Positions 46,852 through 58,700 of a stretch of 64,000 nt of DNA are shown piece after piece. The DNA is from Rhizophagus irregularis. Taxonomy: Eukaryota > Glomeromycota > Glomeromycetes > Glomerales > Glomeraceae. Each line of letters opens with the position of its first letter. Positions within the stretch are counted from its first letter, which is position 1. The position numbers and the translations under genes are program-made. Location of the stretch: assembly GCF_026210795.1 (NCBI RefSeq), contig NC_089431.1:1178001-1242000 (forward strand). The letters run 5' to 3'. The notes under the pieces were generated by a model. It searched no databases. It saw only the letters and a list, made by a program, of their open reading frames with translations, and was not told where the DNA came from.

Positions 46852-47600
46852 GAAGGTGTATGTTACAATATATAATATCGGAAAGGATAGATGATAAAAT
46901 AGGTTGTACAGAAGACTTAGCAAAAGAAAAAAAAAAATATATGTTATACGTGGAGAACGTAATAAAACTGGCACAGGAAGTCATTGGCGTCTAAAAGGTT
47001 TAAGAACAATTTTAAAAATTGAACAAAATGGAAATAAAGATATCGATGATTTAATAACTTGATGCTGCGTACTTTTAAAATTCGAATGAATACTTTTTAA
47101 ATTAGGCAAATTAATTTTTTAAATTATCTTACGTTGCATTTAAATTGTTATTTTGATTTTATACTATTTAATTTTAGATTAAAATCGTCAAATTTATTTT
47201 GAGGTGTTACGGCCGTTACGAAATAATAACTCACGCAACAACTGAGAAAGTCTATTGAGTACTACCTCATATGGCAACAGAAGTTTTACGTGGATATCAA
47301 TATACAAAAGCAGCAAATATTTGAATAGTTATGTCATCAACTCAAGGATGTAATAGTTATGTATTCTATGCAGCTGAAAACAAACGTATAAGATTGATTG
47401 ATACTCCTGGAATAGGAGATACTAGGAATGAGTACTTTTTCGAAGACATTCCTTTTAATGATATTCTTTATGATTATATTTTGGCTGTTTAAAATATGTA
47501 AAGGACTCAGAGCAAAACTTTCTGAAGATATTCCGCAGATTTAATTATGAAATGTTGAGATGCTAAAATAGGAAATAGTCCAACTACTAATAATTGCATA
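46852..47600 (+). pseudogene. kinase pseudogene containing a GTPase fragment
   Basis: Bases 46856-47065 are a degraded second exon of the K1-K4 kinase family: a VTI start, EDLAKEKK, GTG, a KNNFKN-like segment and NKDIDDLI, with stops and shifts. Bases about 47257-47600 match the C-lobe (YMAPEVLRGYQYTKAA, NEYFFEDIPFNDI, ICKGLR). Between them, at about 47334-47428, sits a different coding fragment in an open frame. It reads STQGCNSYVFYAA, then KRIRLIDTPGIGDTR, the Walker B/G3 region of AIG1/GIMA-like P-loop GTPases. The 10-mer aatagttatg is present at both the left junction (47324-47333) and inside the insert (47352-47361). The locus cannot encode a functional kinase. Confidence 0.75.
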
Positions 47601-47790
47601 AAAAATAAAAAATGTAAAAACATCAAAACTGACATTCAAAACCTTTATTGACATACTAAGAAAAATACTAGAGTTTCAAAGTCCGCAATGTTTTTATTGT
47701 AAATCTAATTAAGGGTGAACTTTTCCTTATCAAAATATATATATTCTTTAATAAGTTTTAAAATTATTATTTACTTTTTATGCATTATAC

Positions 47791-48027
47791 TAGGACCCAG
47801 AAATATATATAAAAGAGTCAGGTTTGAGTTTGCGTATTTTGAACTAAAAAAAATCATGAAAATCTTTCCTTTTTTAGATAATTTTTGATAATTTCAGTCA
47901 GAATATTATTTCCTATTATAGTAACCGACTGACATTATCATAATTCCGGCCCTGAAAAAATGCGTACAGCTCATAGTAAAAAATTTTTTTCATCACCTGA
48001 CCCCTATATATATATTTCTGGGTCCTA
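47791..48027. mobile_element. 237-bp MITE with 20-bp terminal inverted repeats and TA ends
   Basis: The ends taggacccagaaatatatat and atatatatttctgggtccta are perfect inverses, with TA outermost, fitting a Tc1/mariner-type MITE. The interior includes the cataattccggccctga motif shared with the repeats at 4103-4155 and 48817-48868. No ORF. Confidence 0.8.
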
Positions 48028-48816
48028 TTATACTGTATTCTTATCATTTGCTTCTAATAAGAGATGTTAGCTGACATTCTGTTTTCTTATCGATATGATA
48101 ATAAATACACAAGCGCATGTGTACCAAACCTATAATTATAAGTATTTCATGTCAAAAGTTTACAAGTCTAAGGCATCTCACCAAGTCTACGGCAAAAGTC
48201 ATGTGACGCCACTGACGTTGACGCTAAAAAAGTTGACGTAACCATAAAGTTGTATCCCTACATCTAATCAATTGATCTTAATGAAATTAATTAAGCAAGG
48301 TAAAACAATATTGAATGATAAATTTTAATTGGTGCTTTAAGGTTTTAACTTATTATTTTTTAAAATTATTAATTTTTTAATATTAACATTCATTTATCTC
48401 ATTCATCGATTAAATATATTATTATCATAATTTTTTATTCTAAGATCTTTGTGTTGACACTTAAACGATAAAATCTTGGGCTAGCTAGTCCAAATAAACA
48501 TTGGCGGAATTATTGATAAAACTTAAATAAATTGCTTTTGTTTATCATTTAAGCGTTAAACATTTTAGGAAAACAAGTTAACTCCGACAATTTCTATATC
48601 AATAAAATTACCTAATCATGACTAACAGTATTTGTAAATAAATCTATAACTAAAATAATACAACAAATATACTGTGCATAATATATAATAATCAATAGTA
48701 CGAAAATATAATCAATCAGTCACTGCGAATTAGGGGTGAGATTGGTGCACACTTACGATTGGACAAACCTTATGCATCATTACATCATTTACCAATTTAT
48801 TTTTCTTACGCAACTT

Positions 48817-49019
48817 TCAGGGCCAGAATTACATAATGTCAGCTGGCATTATCCAAAAAGGAAAGGTCCGTATTTAAGACTTCTAAAAATAGATTTTACT
48901 AATTTAACACGTCACAACACGTCACAGCACGTGACCGTCACATACCATGTGACAAATAGGATTTTGACTAACGAAAAAAAAAACCGGATGGTGGTGACAA
49001 ATAAAATCTATTTTTAGAA
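48817..49019. repeat. composite repeat: reversed dispersed repeat plus 139-bp inverted-repeat element
   Basis: Bases 48817-48868 are the reverse complement of the 4103-4155 repeat. Immediately after it, 18-bp perfect arms ttctaaaaatagatttta (48881-48898) and taaaatctatttttagaa (49002-49019) bound a 139-bp element with cacgtcaca repeats. The 93-codon open frame at 48736-49017 runs through both and is therefore unlikely to be a gene. Confidence 0.65.
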
Positions 49020-49281
49020 TCGGGGCGGGATGCCGGGATGACTAAAAGACCGAAAATTCTTACCTTTTTAAGGGATTATTTATTATTTATATAACAGATA
49101 AAGTATAAATTTGTGCGTTCTCATATAAACAATACATTTATTAAAAAGTATAAAAAGTATAAATTCATATAAACATTATATTTATTTATAAAAAATATAA
49201 AAAGTATAAATTTGTGCATTCTCATATCAACGGTCAAAAAAAATTTCAACTATCCGTCCAATTAAACAATACATTTTGACT

Positions 49282-51125
49282 ATGGAAATATTAAATAAAC
49301 CATCCAAAGAAAAGTGGGAAAATGCCAAAGGCTATCAGGTAAATGCATTTACCTTATCGTTTATAATAATAACATAATTCAAATAATAACATTTTCCTCA
49401 TTATTTAAAAGTGGCATGTTACGATTTCTTCTACTAAACCAGAAGAGATAGATGGTAGAATAGTTTATATAGAAGATTTAGAAAAAAGAAAAAAAGCATA
49501 CGGTATATGTGGAGAATGTAATGAACCTGGCACAGGAAAAAAATGGTGTCAAGCATGTAATGCTAAAAGGTTTGAAGAAAATTTTAAAAATTGGACCAGT
49601 GGAAATAAAGATATCGATGATTTAATACAATATTCACAACTTAATGCTGTATATTATACAAAATTTCTTGAGTGGATACCTTTTGAAAATTTTCAAAATG
49701 TTACTTATTTTACCAGAGGCGGATTTGGTAAAATTTATTTAGCCGAAAGGCCTGAAGGGTATATTACCGGCTGGGATATTGAAAATCAAAAATGGCAAAG
49801 AGGTACAAGTACTAAGGTTGTATTAAAAAGTTTGGATAATTCTTCTGGAATTAGTAAAGAATTTTTAAATGAGGTAACTAAAAATTAATTTATTCGTCAT
49901 TTTAATATTCATTAAATAATTTTTTTTTGAAAAAAAAAAAAATTTTTTGTTGTTAGATTAAATCTCATATTCAGATTTATTTTTGGGGTATTCTTCAATG
50001 TTATGGAATAACTCAAGATCCAAACACTAAAGATTATATGATGGTTTTACCATATTGTGAAGATGGAAGTTTGAGAAATTACTATTTAAATAACCATAAA
50101 GAAGGTATTAAAAAAATTTATGATTTATTTAGAATTGCAAATGGATTGTTAGATATCCATAATGCTGGTAAAGTACATAAAGACTTCCATTCGGGTAATT
50201 TATTATTATATGATCGTGCTATATATATAAGTGATTTAGGAATGTGTCAATCAGCATATAATAATAATGGAAAATCAGACAAAAAAGAAGTTTGTGGAGT
50301 ATTACCTTATATGGCACCAGAAGTTTTGCGTGGATATCAATATACAAAAGCTGCAGATATTTACTCATTTGCAATAATTATGAATGAGTATTTTTCTGAA
50401 GAAATTCCTTTTAATGGTATTCCTCACGATGAATATTTAGCTATACAAATATGTAAAGGACTTAGGCCAAAAATTTTTGAAGGTACTCCAAAATTACTTG
50501 CAGATTTAATTATGAAATGTTGGGACGCAACAGCAGAAAATAGACCAACTACTAAAGAATTGTATGAAATATTAATAAAATGGAATGAAGAAAAAAAGAA
50601 ACGTAATAGTGAAATTTATTCTCAATTGAAAGAATACGATAAAATTAATAAAAACAAATTGGAAAGCGGATCAAGTAATAAGAAGTCTGAAAATGTTAAA
50701 TCTCACTCTCAAGCAATTTATACTAGTAGACTTTTAAATTTCAGACAACTTCCAGAACCTTCATCTCAATTATATTCAGGTAGTATTTTATTTTAATTTA
50801 AAAATAAAAACAGAAAATTTTAGTGATTAATTTTTTAAATGATATTATTAGATGCTACTCCATCAGTATCAGCAAATCCAAGTTAGTATAATCATTAATC
50901 ATAGTATTGTCTGTTATAGTTTCGTGTTTTATTAATGCCATAATTATTATTTGTATCATAGTATCAGAATGTTTGGATGTTCAATTAAGTGAATTAGGTA
51001 AAGAATTTTTTTTTTATTATTTTTGACTATGATTAATATTTTCTTATAATTTTATCTATTTAATTAAAATAGATCTCATTGAAATTGAGCAAGATGAAAA
51101 TAATATAATTGATGATTTAAATTGA
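49282..51125 (+). CDS. TKL-like protein kinase K2 (intact)
   Basis: Six exons: 49282-49338, 49412-49873, 49957-50779, 50852-50881, 50962-50997 and 51073-51125. All phases agree, giving 486 residues. The N-terminus (MEILNKPSKEKW) leads to the Cys module CGEC...WCQACNAKRF, the linker EWIPFENFQNVTYF, the Gly loop RGGFGKIYLAE and VVLKSLD. The catalytic loop HKDFHSGN has Asp249, SDLGMC has Asp266, and APEVLRGYQYTKAADIYSF follows. After the kinase domain there is a polar segment (SHSQAIYTSRLLNF) shared by K1, K3 and K4, then three tiny exons that end in an acidic tail (IEIEQDENN). It is a cytoplasmic Ser/Thr or Tyr-like kinase of the expanded Rhizophagus group. Its substrate is unknown. Confidence 0.9.
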
Positions 51126-52450
51126 TGCATGGTTTTTGGTTTTTTTTGAATAAATATATAGTACCATGATTTTATATATTTATTTTTTTAGTGAGAATTG
51201 GAGATTTGTTGAGGGTTTTGCATTAAAAAAGGTCATAGACAGATAATAATTTATGAACGTAATTCCAATATCATAGTATTTATATATTATTAAAAATTAC
51301 AATAGAAAATCTTAGACATTTTAGAAAACTTAAAATTAGTTAACGTCTATTTTAATTTCTTTGTACTATATAAGTTGAATTCATCAAAAATCTTAAAATC
51401 TTTTATTTCATAAAACCAGCCATATAATTAAATTTTTTAGATTTTTTTTTTGAATCACGTATTTTTTATTGTGAAAAATATCAACTGCAAATGCATTCAC
51501 AGCACCTAAAAAAATGGTAATTGGTTCTTTTTTTTATTAATATATTTGTCGTGCGTGACATGCAGTACTTGTCGCTTGTGATCAACATGCCATAATTTAA
51601 TATATTATTGCCCTTAAATTAATAAAGACGTTTGATAGAGGAACGAGATTTTACACTATTAAAATTTTTGATATAATTATATGCTAATGGCTTACAATAA
51701 TGATAAAGGTAAAAAGCATATAGCATGAATATTAATACAAATTGGAATTATTCTAAAATTTTAAAACAAATTTTGCAATATAATACCACTAGTTTCAAGA
51801 ATCTTAAGGTAAATATATACTACAAACCGGAATACGACTAAGATTTTATTTAATTGTTAAATAAAAATTATTTTAAAATTTACTTTTTTTATACGTAATA
51901 ATGGTTTTCACTGACAACCATTTCACTGACAGAATCATTTTACAGCCATTTCGCTGACAGTTTTGAAATCCTAATCCACCTTATCAGAATTTGTGTACGA
52001 ATTTTATAATAAAAATAGCCATGAATCTTAAACGCACCTAAAAAATGTAGCAAACACATATAATTCAAACGTTATATCCAAAAAGATCTTCTTGAAAATT
52101 GAATTATATTGTTTTCAGTTAATTCAACATCTTTATATCCTCCTGACTGTTTCTTATTTTAATCAAAATGATTAAGCTTGTTTCATATCATGTGAAAAAA
52201 TATGTAATATCATTTATCCAATTATCCTAACCGAGTTTAGATCAGTCCATCAAACATGTTTTGCTGCATTTAAAACTTTTCATTCTTTATTAGAGAGCGA
52301 AGCGTAGGACATTAACATGGAAAATCGATCAGTCGTGTGAGAATTTTTATTTGTCATATCGTGTCATCATAACGTCTGATGAGATTATCAAACAAGAGTA
52401 AATAAGTCGTAGAATAAAGTACCTTTTTCATTTGAAAAATTTTTTCCTTA
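51126..52450. other. downstream stretch of K2 with duplicated segment and eroded repeat
   Basis: No gene is supported. Bases about 51430-51535 resemble 56860-56960 downstream of K3 (cgtatwttttmttgtgaaa, ctgcaa, ggttc), so the kinase duplication carried its 3' flank along. Bases about 52292-52375 (gagcgaagcgtaggacatt and aaaatcgatcagtcgtgtga) look like an eroded copy of the repeat family at 9.3 kb. Confidence 0.45.
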
Positions 52451-52451
52451 G

Positions 52452-52806
52452 TAAAAGCGGGTATGTTTTCTTGTTTTTATTTCTATTTTTATATTTTTAA
52501 CAATTCGCTTTTAATTTTCTTTTTTTTTCTTTTTAGTTTTAGGTTCTTCGGTTCTGCAGCAAAAGGTACGTTTCCTTCTTTTTTCTTTTTTTTTGTTTCA
52601 TTTTTGCTTGTCGTCACTAACTTCTTTCCTTCTTTTAGGGTTTTCAGCCCTTCAGTTCCGTGGTCAAAGATACATTTCCTTCTTATTCTTTTGTTTTTGA
52701 TTCACTTCTTGCCTCTTGTTTCTTACTTTAGGTCTTTTAAGTTCTGCAGTTTTGTGATTATATTTATTATTCATTAGATCTTTAAGTTCTTCCAGTTTGC
52801 GAAAAG
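52452..52806 (+). repeat. array of exon-like microblocks with splice-like borders
   Basis: Related short blocks follow poly-pyrimidine tracts ending in TTTAG or TTAG: 52543-52565 (gttcttcggttctgcag), 52639-52669, 52732-52756 (gtcttttaagttctgcag) and 52778-52806 (atctttaagttcttccag). A lead-in block is at 52452. Two end AAAAG-GTAC, one has the donor changed to ATAC, and one lacks a clear donor. The roughly 45-100-bp periodicity and the similarity of blocks and flanks point to a tandemly duplicated exon-intron unit. A 104-codon Phe/Ser-rich frame across it is a by-product. Confidence 0.5.
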
Positions 52807-52836
52807 GTACTATTTTTCATATATTTTACTTAAAAT

Positions 52837-53180
52837 TGGTCTAATGTACTATATGCTTCCATATCCACCAGGTTTTGTTATTCTATAATAAATAAATTAA
52901 TATAAAATGTTTCAATTATAAAAAAAATTATACATATATAGAAAAAAAGGAAACAGTTAACAAGCTTCTTTTGCTAAAAAATATAAAATTCTAATAATTT
53001 TAAAAATTTTAAATAAAAGTACCTCGATCGACTACGAGTTGATTAATCATTGATCGAATTTTGCTGAGTTTTACTCGAACAAATCATCGATCAACGTGTT
53101 TTGGTCAATTAAAATCAATACTAAATCCTAAATACTCAACAAATTTGATCCATCCATACTGCGTAACATTTGCCGGTAAA
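52837..53180 (-). pseudogene. methyltransferase exon relics
   Basis: On the minus strand, attatag followed by a frame reading ITKPGGY (about 52890-52837) matches the RVTKPGGW exon of MT1/MT2, complete with its acceptor, but soon hits a stop. A second relic at about 53165-53110 reads VTQYGWIKFVEY, comparable to VTKPGGWIELVEP. Both are isolated exons without the SAM-binding motif. Confidence 0.45.
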
Positions 53181-54729
53181 ATAGTGTCTTACTACACTTA
53201 AAAACCTTATAAAATCCTTTATAATTATGAGAACGAACGGATGATACAAAACTATTAATTAAGAGAAGAAAAGAATTTACAGTTAATGAATTGAAATTAT
53301 ATTATTCAGAATCCCATGTAAGGTTTTTTACATTTCTCATATGATTCACAACTTTCTCACTTCGATAATTTTGATTTTAAGGAAGAGAATTTTACAAGCG
53401 ATTTAATTTTTTTAAATAATTTAATAATGTGTGAAACACTATTTTATTCTATTGTCATCATTCCAAGTCGTTAACAGGCTAACACGTAATGATCGATCAG
53501 AGTTTTGCGTAGCCTACTAGTACTTACTGTCAGATATGGTGAAAAATGGTTTGTGCAAAGTATGTGCTCCGCAGAATAATAAATGTCATTAACATAAAAA
53601 TTTCTAAATTTTACTGTTTATTTAAACTTTGCGATTACTAAGATTCAACAATAACAATATAAACTACGAAGTGTTGATATAACAAAGGACAATGTATGTC
53701 TACGCACTATGAAAAAAAAATCGATCACGTGAATTTCTCTGTCCGCCACGTGATCGTCACTCAATAAAATCGCAAATTTTAGTTTTTCGCTCCGGACTTA
53801 CAACGGTTCCCGTTTCCTAGTGTAGATGATTTCGTACCGTATTAATGAAATACATCTAAAAAACTTTGGTAATAATTTTCTTTGGCAGGTCACGATCAGT
53901 AACAGCATGATTTTTTCCATTCAAATTTTTTTGAGGTTAAATTAAAAATATGCAAAAGTTTTTTATGTTTTATTATTTTCCCCGTAAAAAATGTTGATCC
54001 CCATGTTTTTTCCGGGAATGTATCATTTTCACGAAAGCCATGGAAGCCATGGAGATAAAAATTTTTTATAAGGTTTTTCTAAATTAAAGTATTAAATGTA
54101 AAATTTCTTTCTTTACAAAACATCTAAATAAATTGTTTTTCAAATTTTTCGGTCTCTTTTTTTTTAAAAAAAAAAATTCGTAAACTTTTTTCGTAAAATA
54201 GCAATAACAATTGCATTCGCATTCTACAATAATCCGGCGATGTTAATTATTTTATTTATTTATTTTCCTAAATTAGTTGTTTAACTGTTAAATAAAAAAT
54301 TTTTTAAACTGGAAGACAGCTTGATACACATTAATTTTTCAATATAGAATACTATTATACTATTCTAAAAAAATTATGTAATACCAGTTGTCATACATAC
54401 TTCAATTTGTAAAAAACATCGTATCACTATGAAAAATAATTAACCATTTCTTATTTTAAATGGGTTCACAATGTTTCGATTAGGTAAGGTATGGATTGTA
54501 GCCTCAGATGTGCATGATACGGGTTGTACATATTTTTGTATATATTTAGCTCTGATCTAAATAACTTTTCGTTCACCAAATTTGTTTTGATAATTTTCAT
54601 TTATTATAAAGTAAATAACAATATTACACATATAACTAAAATTACTGTAGTTATCACATTTATATTGTATTAATTGATGAGTATAGAATCATCAAAAATA
54701 TATTCAAAAAAAAGCTAAGAAATAATAGT
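53181..54729. other. gene-poor stretch with two repeats
   Basis: Bases about 53686-53822 are copy C of the tccggagcgaa family: atcgatcacgtgaatttctc, gccacgtgatcgtcact, and the tail tcgctccggacttacaacgg to cctag. Bases 53990-54073 (ccccgtaaaaaatgttg to aaaaattttttataagg) look like a degenerate CCCTAT-family MITE. No gene is seen. Confidence 0.55.
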
Positions 54730-56412
54730 ATGGAAACTTTGAATAAAACATCCAAAGAAAAGCCAAGAAATTTATGGAAAACAGTTAAATTTGATGATGA
54801 ATACCAAGTAAATGAAATTTCACTTTATAATTTATTATAGATAATATGATTTAAATAATAAATAAAATATATTTTTAATCATTTATTTAGACTCATGTTA
54901 CTGTTTCTTCTATTAATTCTGCCATTAAATCAGGAGAGATTGATTATAGAGTAATTTATATGGACGATATAGAAAAAAGAAAAGAAGTATATGGTATATG
55001 TGGGAATGTAGTGAGGAGAATTTTGGTGTCAAAATTGTAATGCAAAAAGACTTTTAAGGAAAATTTTATAAATTGGACTAGTGGAAATAAAGATATTGAT
55101 GAATTAATACAACATTCGCAACTTAATGCTGTACATTCTCGAACAAGTCTTGAATGGATACCTTATGAGAAATTTCAAAATGTCACTTATATTACCAGAG
55201 GAGGCTTTGGTAAAATTTATTCAGCTGAATGGCCTGAAGGAAATATTTGGTATTGGGACATTGAAAATCAAAAATGGATCCGATCCACAAGTCGAAAAGT
55301 TGCATTAAAAAGCTTGGATAATTCTTCCGAAATTAGTACAGATTTTTTAAATGAGGTAACTAAATAAAAAAAATTAATTTATCATTGTTATGTTTAAATT
55401 GACATTATAAATTAAATTTTTTTTTTTTAAATTTAATTATTAGATCAAATCTTATCTTCAGATTTATATTTGGAGTATTGTTTTCTGCTATGGAATAACT
55501 CAAGATCCAAATACCAAAGATTATATGATGGTTTCATATTATTGTGAAAATGGAAATTTAAGAAATTTCTATTTAAATAATTCTAATGATAATATAAAAC
55601 TTCATAGATTATCAAGAATTGCAAATGGACTGTTAAATATCCACAATGCTGAAAAAGTCCATAAAGACTTTCATTCAGGCAATATATTGGAAGGTGGGGG
55701 TATGTATATAAGTGATTTAGGAATGTGTCAACCAGCAAATAATAAAGAGGGAAATCAGATAAAAAAGAAGAAGGAGTTTATGGAGTATTACCTTATATGG
55801 CACCAGAAGTTTTACGTGGATATCAATATATAAAAGCAGCTGATATTTATTCAAATATTAAAAGAATGGAATAAAACACAATACGATGATGATGAAATTT
55901 ATTCCCAAATGAGTGAATATAAAAAAATTAGAGAAAAAATTTTTTAAAAACAGATCAAATGAAAATAAGTCTGAAAGTATTAAAACTCATCCTCAAGCAA
56001 TCTATACAAGTAGGCTTTTAAATTTCAAAAATCTTCCAGAACCAGTAAATTCGTCAGAATTATCATCATTTCAAGTTAATTCGGGTAAATCTTCAATTTT
56101 AATTATGAAAAAAATCTTATTTAAGTTTTAACAGTATCCAATTTTTTTTTAATAATAGATAATCATTAAATCATTAATACTTTTTATATTATAAATTATA
56201 TTTTATTTAACGTTATTTTATTGTTTAATTTATAGTTTCGGAATGTTTTAGATGTTCAATTTAGCGAATCAGGTAAAATGATTTATTTGGAGTGATTTAT
56301 TATTTTATTAATAGTTTTCTCGCCTAATTCGTCTAATTTTATTTAATTATTTCCAATAATAGATCTCAATAAAATTAATCAAGAAGAAGAAAATTTGAAT
56401 GATGAGTCTTAA
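54730..56412 (+). pseudogene. TKL-like kinase K3, decayed
   Basis: Exon 1 (54730-54807; METLNKTSKEKPRN) is intact. Exon 2 (54891-55355) is closely related to K2 and K4 but has lost bases in the Cys module near 55003-55020 and gained one near 55051, which brings an early stop. Its later part keeps RGGFGKIYSAEWPEG and VALKSLD. Exon 3 (from 55444) keeps HKDFHSGN and SDLGMC but shifts frame near 55765. It then lacks about 70 codons of the C-lobe at about 55853, where ADIYS runs directly into ILKEWN, and shifts again near 55940. The fourth exon has no counterpart. The tail exons around 56235-56273 and 56363-56410 remain visible. It was a gene like K4 and is now non-functional. Confidence 0.9.
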
Positions 56413-58449
56413 ATTAGTTATAGTAGGTTTTTTCGGGAATAGTCAGAATAAATTTAAAGATAGTACTTATAAATAAACTTTAGTATTATGTCTTGGTGGA
56501 AATTTTTATGGGTAAGATCGAATAGGTAAAAAAAAAAAAATATATTAAAAAAGTTTATTATATATATTATTTATAGCTTATATAGTTAGACGCTCAACTT
56601 TGATTGCAGAATGACATCATGATAAAAAAAAAAATTACGATAGAAAATCCTTTAAGTTAGCAGGCTTATTAAACACATTAAGAAAACTTACAAACAAGCA
56701 AATAATTTTAAGTTTGCTATTACTATCTTTCTTTAAATGTAATTTATTTTTATATTTATTATTAGTTTTTTTTATCCGAATAAATTTTTAAATAAAAAAA
56801 TTTTTTTTATTCTTTTTAAAAACTAGTTATCAAAGACTTCAATTAATCCAGAATTATTTTTTTGGGGTGGGGTTAAAAAAATCGTATATTTTCTTTCATG
56901 AAACAGAAACTGCAATCGTATCCGCAGTATCACCCCAGAAAAATATTGGTTCATTTATCATAATGATTTTCTTTTATTTCTTTCCAATACAATAAGTTTA
57001 ATAGAATATATGTTCACGATCTTAAAGGGCAAAAAAATAATAAATTTAAGAATTTTATCTACTAAAATTCTCCAGCGCTAAATTTATTTGATCATTAACC
57101 AGTTTACTGACGAAAATAGAGAATTGAATTATATAAAGCTCCCGCTAATCACGGTCTCTAAATATAAGAATGTTTGATGATTATTATATTAAAAACATTA
57201 AGCGTTACTATTTAATTTTACAAATGAAAAAAATTATTTTTAATTGAAACGAAAAAAACTTTTTATTATAGATATGTAATAAGCGTCACTTTCACAAAAT
57301 AAAAATATTTTTATAATAATTAATTCAATTTTTCAGCTTAGATGAATAATATATAATATATATAATATTTATCTTTTAAAAAAAATTTATATAATAATAT
57401 CGTACTAGTTATTTTATATGATATCAAGGTTCTCGAGACTTGAGAGTTGAGATATTGAAAGATTCTTTTTTCGAGAAAATATTACATCTGTTGAAACAAG
57501 TAACATTCAATCTATGGAAATAACAATAAATAATCTCATAATATTATTTATTAATTAAAGTATTTAACGTCGGGTCATGACATTAACGATAACGTACTTT
57601 TTTAAAGAATCCGAAATGAAATTGGGATTACGCCTGTTAAAAAAAGAGAAACGTTAGATAACGTTTCTTACAAAAAAAAGATAAAAATTTAAGTTTCGCG
57701 ACGATTCAGTTACATAGTCGTTATACAATGGTATCTTCACTTAATACTTTACATAAATAATCATATTCTTTAATTTATTCAAGTAACTATCATATTAAGT
57801 TAAAGATTTCACTTTCAAAACGACAAGATTTTCCTTTATTATAGTTCTGAAGAATAAAAGAACGGTAATTAACGATATTACTACAAAGTATTTTAGAATT
57901 TTGGCATCTATTCCCATCACTAGTAACGCTGATAAATGGTGTATCTTGCATTCTTCCTATATTTAAGGCTTTTTAATTCTTTATAATAATTATGAAAATG
58001 AACGGATCAAATTGTTTTGTCGTATTTTAGAAAAATAAAGTTAAATTATTCGTATCAAGAGAGGGAAAAAGTCGAAATGGAAATAAGATGCGTAAATATC
58101 CGATTCAATGTAACGTAAAAATTAGTATTTCACAATAACTTAACATCGGTCCATTACCATGCTATTTTTTTTACATGATCATTATATTAACATGATTAAC
58201 AGTATTCTTCAATACGTCTTATTAAAAAATTTATATAGTATATTGCCGAATAAATATTTAATTAAGCTACCAAATTAACAAATAAATTTTTTCATATATA
58301 AAAGTTGTAATGAACAACAATCTGTATATGTTATGCCCTATTATAATAATAACGTATAAAATGATAATAATTTTTTTGTTTAATAAAAAAATACCATTAC
58401 TATTTATAATATTATAATAAATATTATCAGTTTATTATTTAATTTTTTT
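56413..58449. other. gene-poor stretch
   Basis: No gene is supported. The first 600 bp resemble the K2 downstream flank. The rest is AT-rich with short inverted motifs such as aacgttagataacgtt near 57650. Confidence 0.45.
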
Positions 58450-58700
58450 AGCCCAAATCTAATAACAAATATTCTGGACTAGTATATTTAAGTTCTTCAT
58501 TTGTTATCATAACTTTATATTCTTGAAAATCCCTAATATTGAACTTAAATTTTCTATCGCTACTTCATTATTATGAAATCCTATATAATATCTTGAAATT
58601 TTATTACCATTAGGTCCTAAAATATGTAAGTTTTCATCTTTATAAACTATAAACTATTGGTATTTTTTGATTTGATTTAATTATTTTATCAAGATTCAAG
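58450..58700 (-). pseudogene. methyltransferase C-terminal exon relic
   Basis: On the minus strand, a frame from about 58645 to 58517 reads KDENLHILGPNGNKISRYY then NNEVAIENLSSILGI. It aligns with ILGSNGDKIGEAYLDY of MT1 and IIGPNGGKVGTIFMD of MT2 in the last exon. Upstream of it DKIIKSNQKIP resembles the start of the same exon, with stops between. No upstream exons are found. Confidence 0.5.

Noticed and set aside
48736-49017. 93-codon plus-strand frame
   Set aside because: It runs through two repeats, one with perfect 18-bp inverted arms.
52463-52777. 104-codon Phe/Ser-rich frame
   Set aside because: It crosses the microblock array and its polypyrimidine tracts, and has no protein-like composition.
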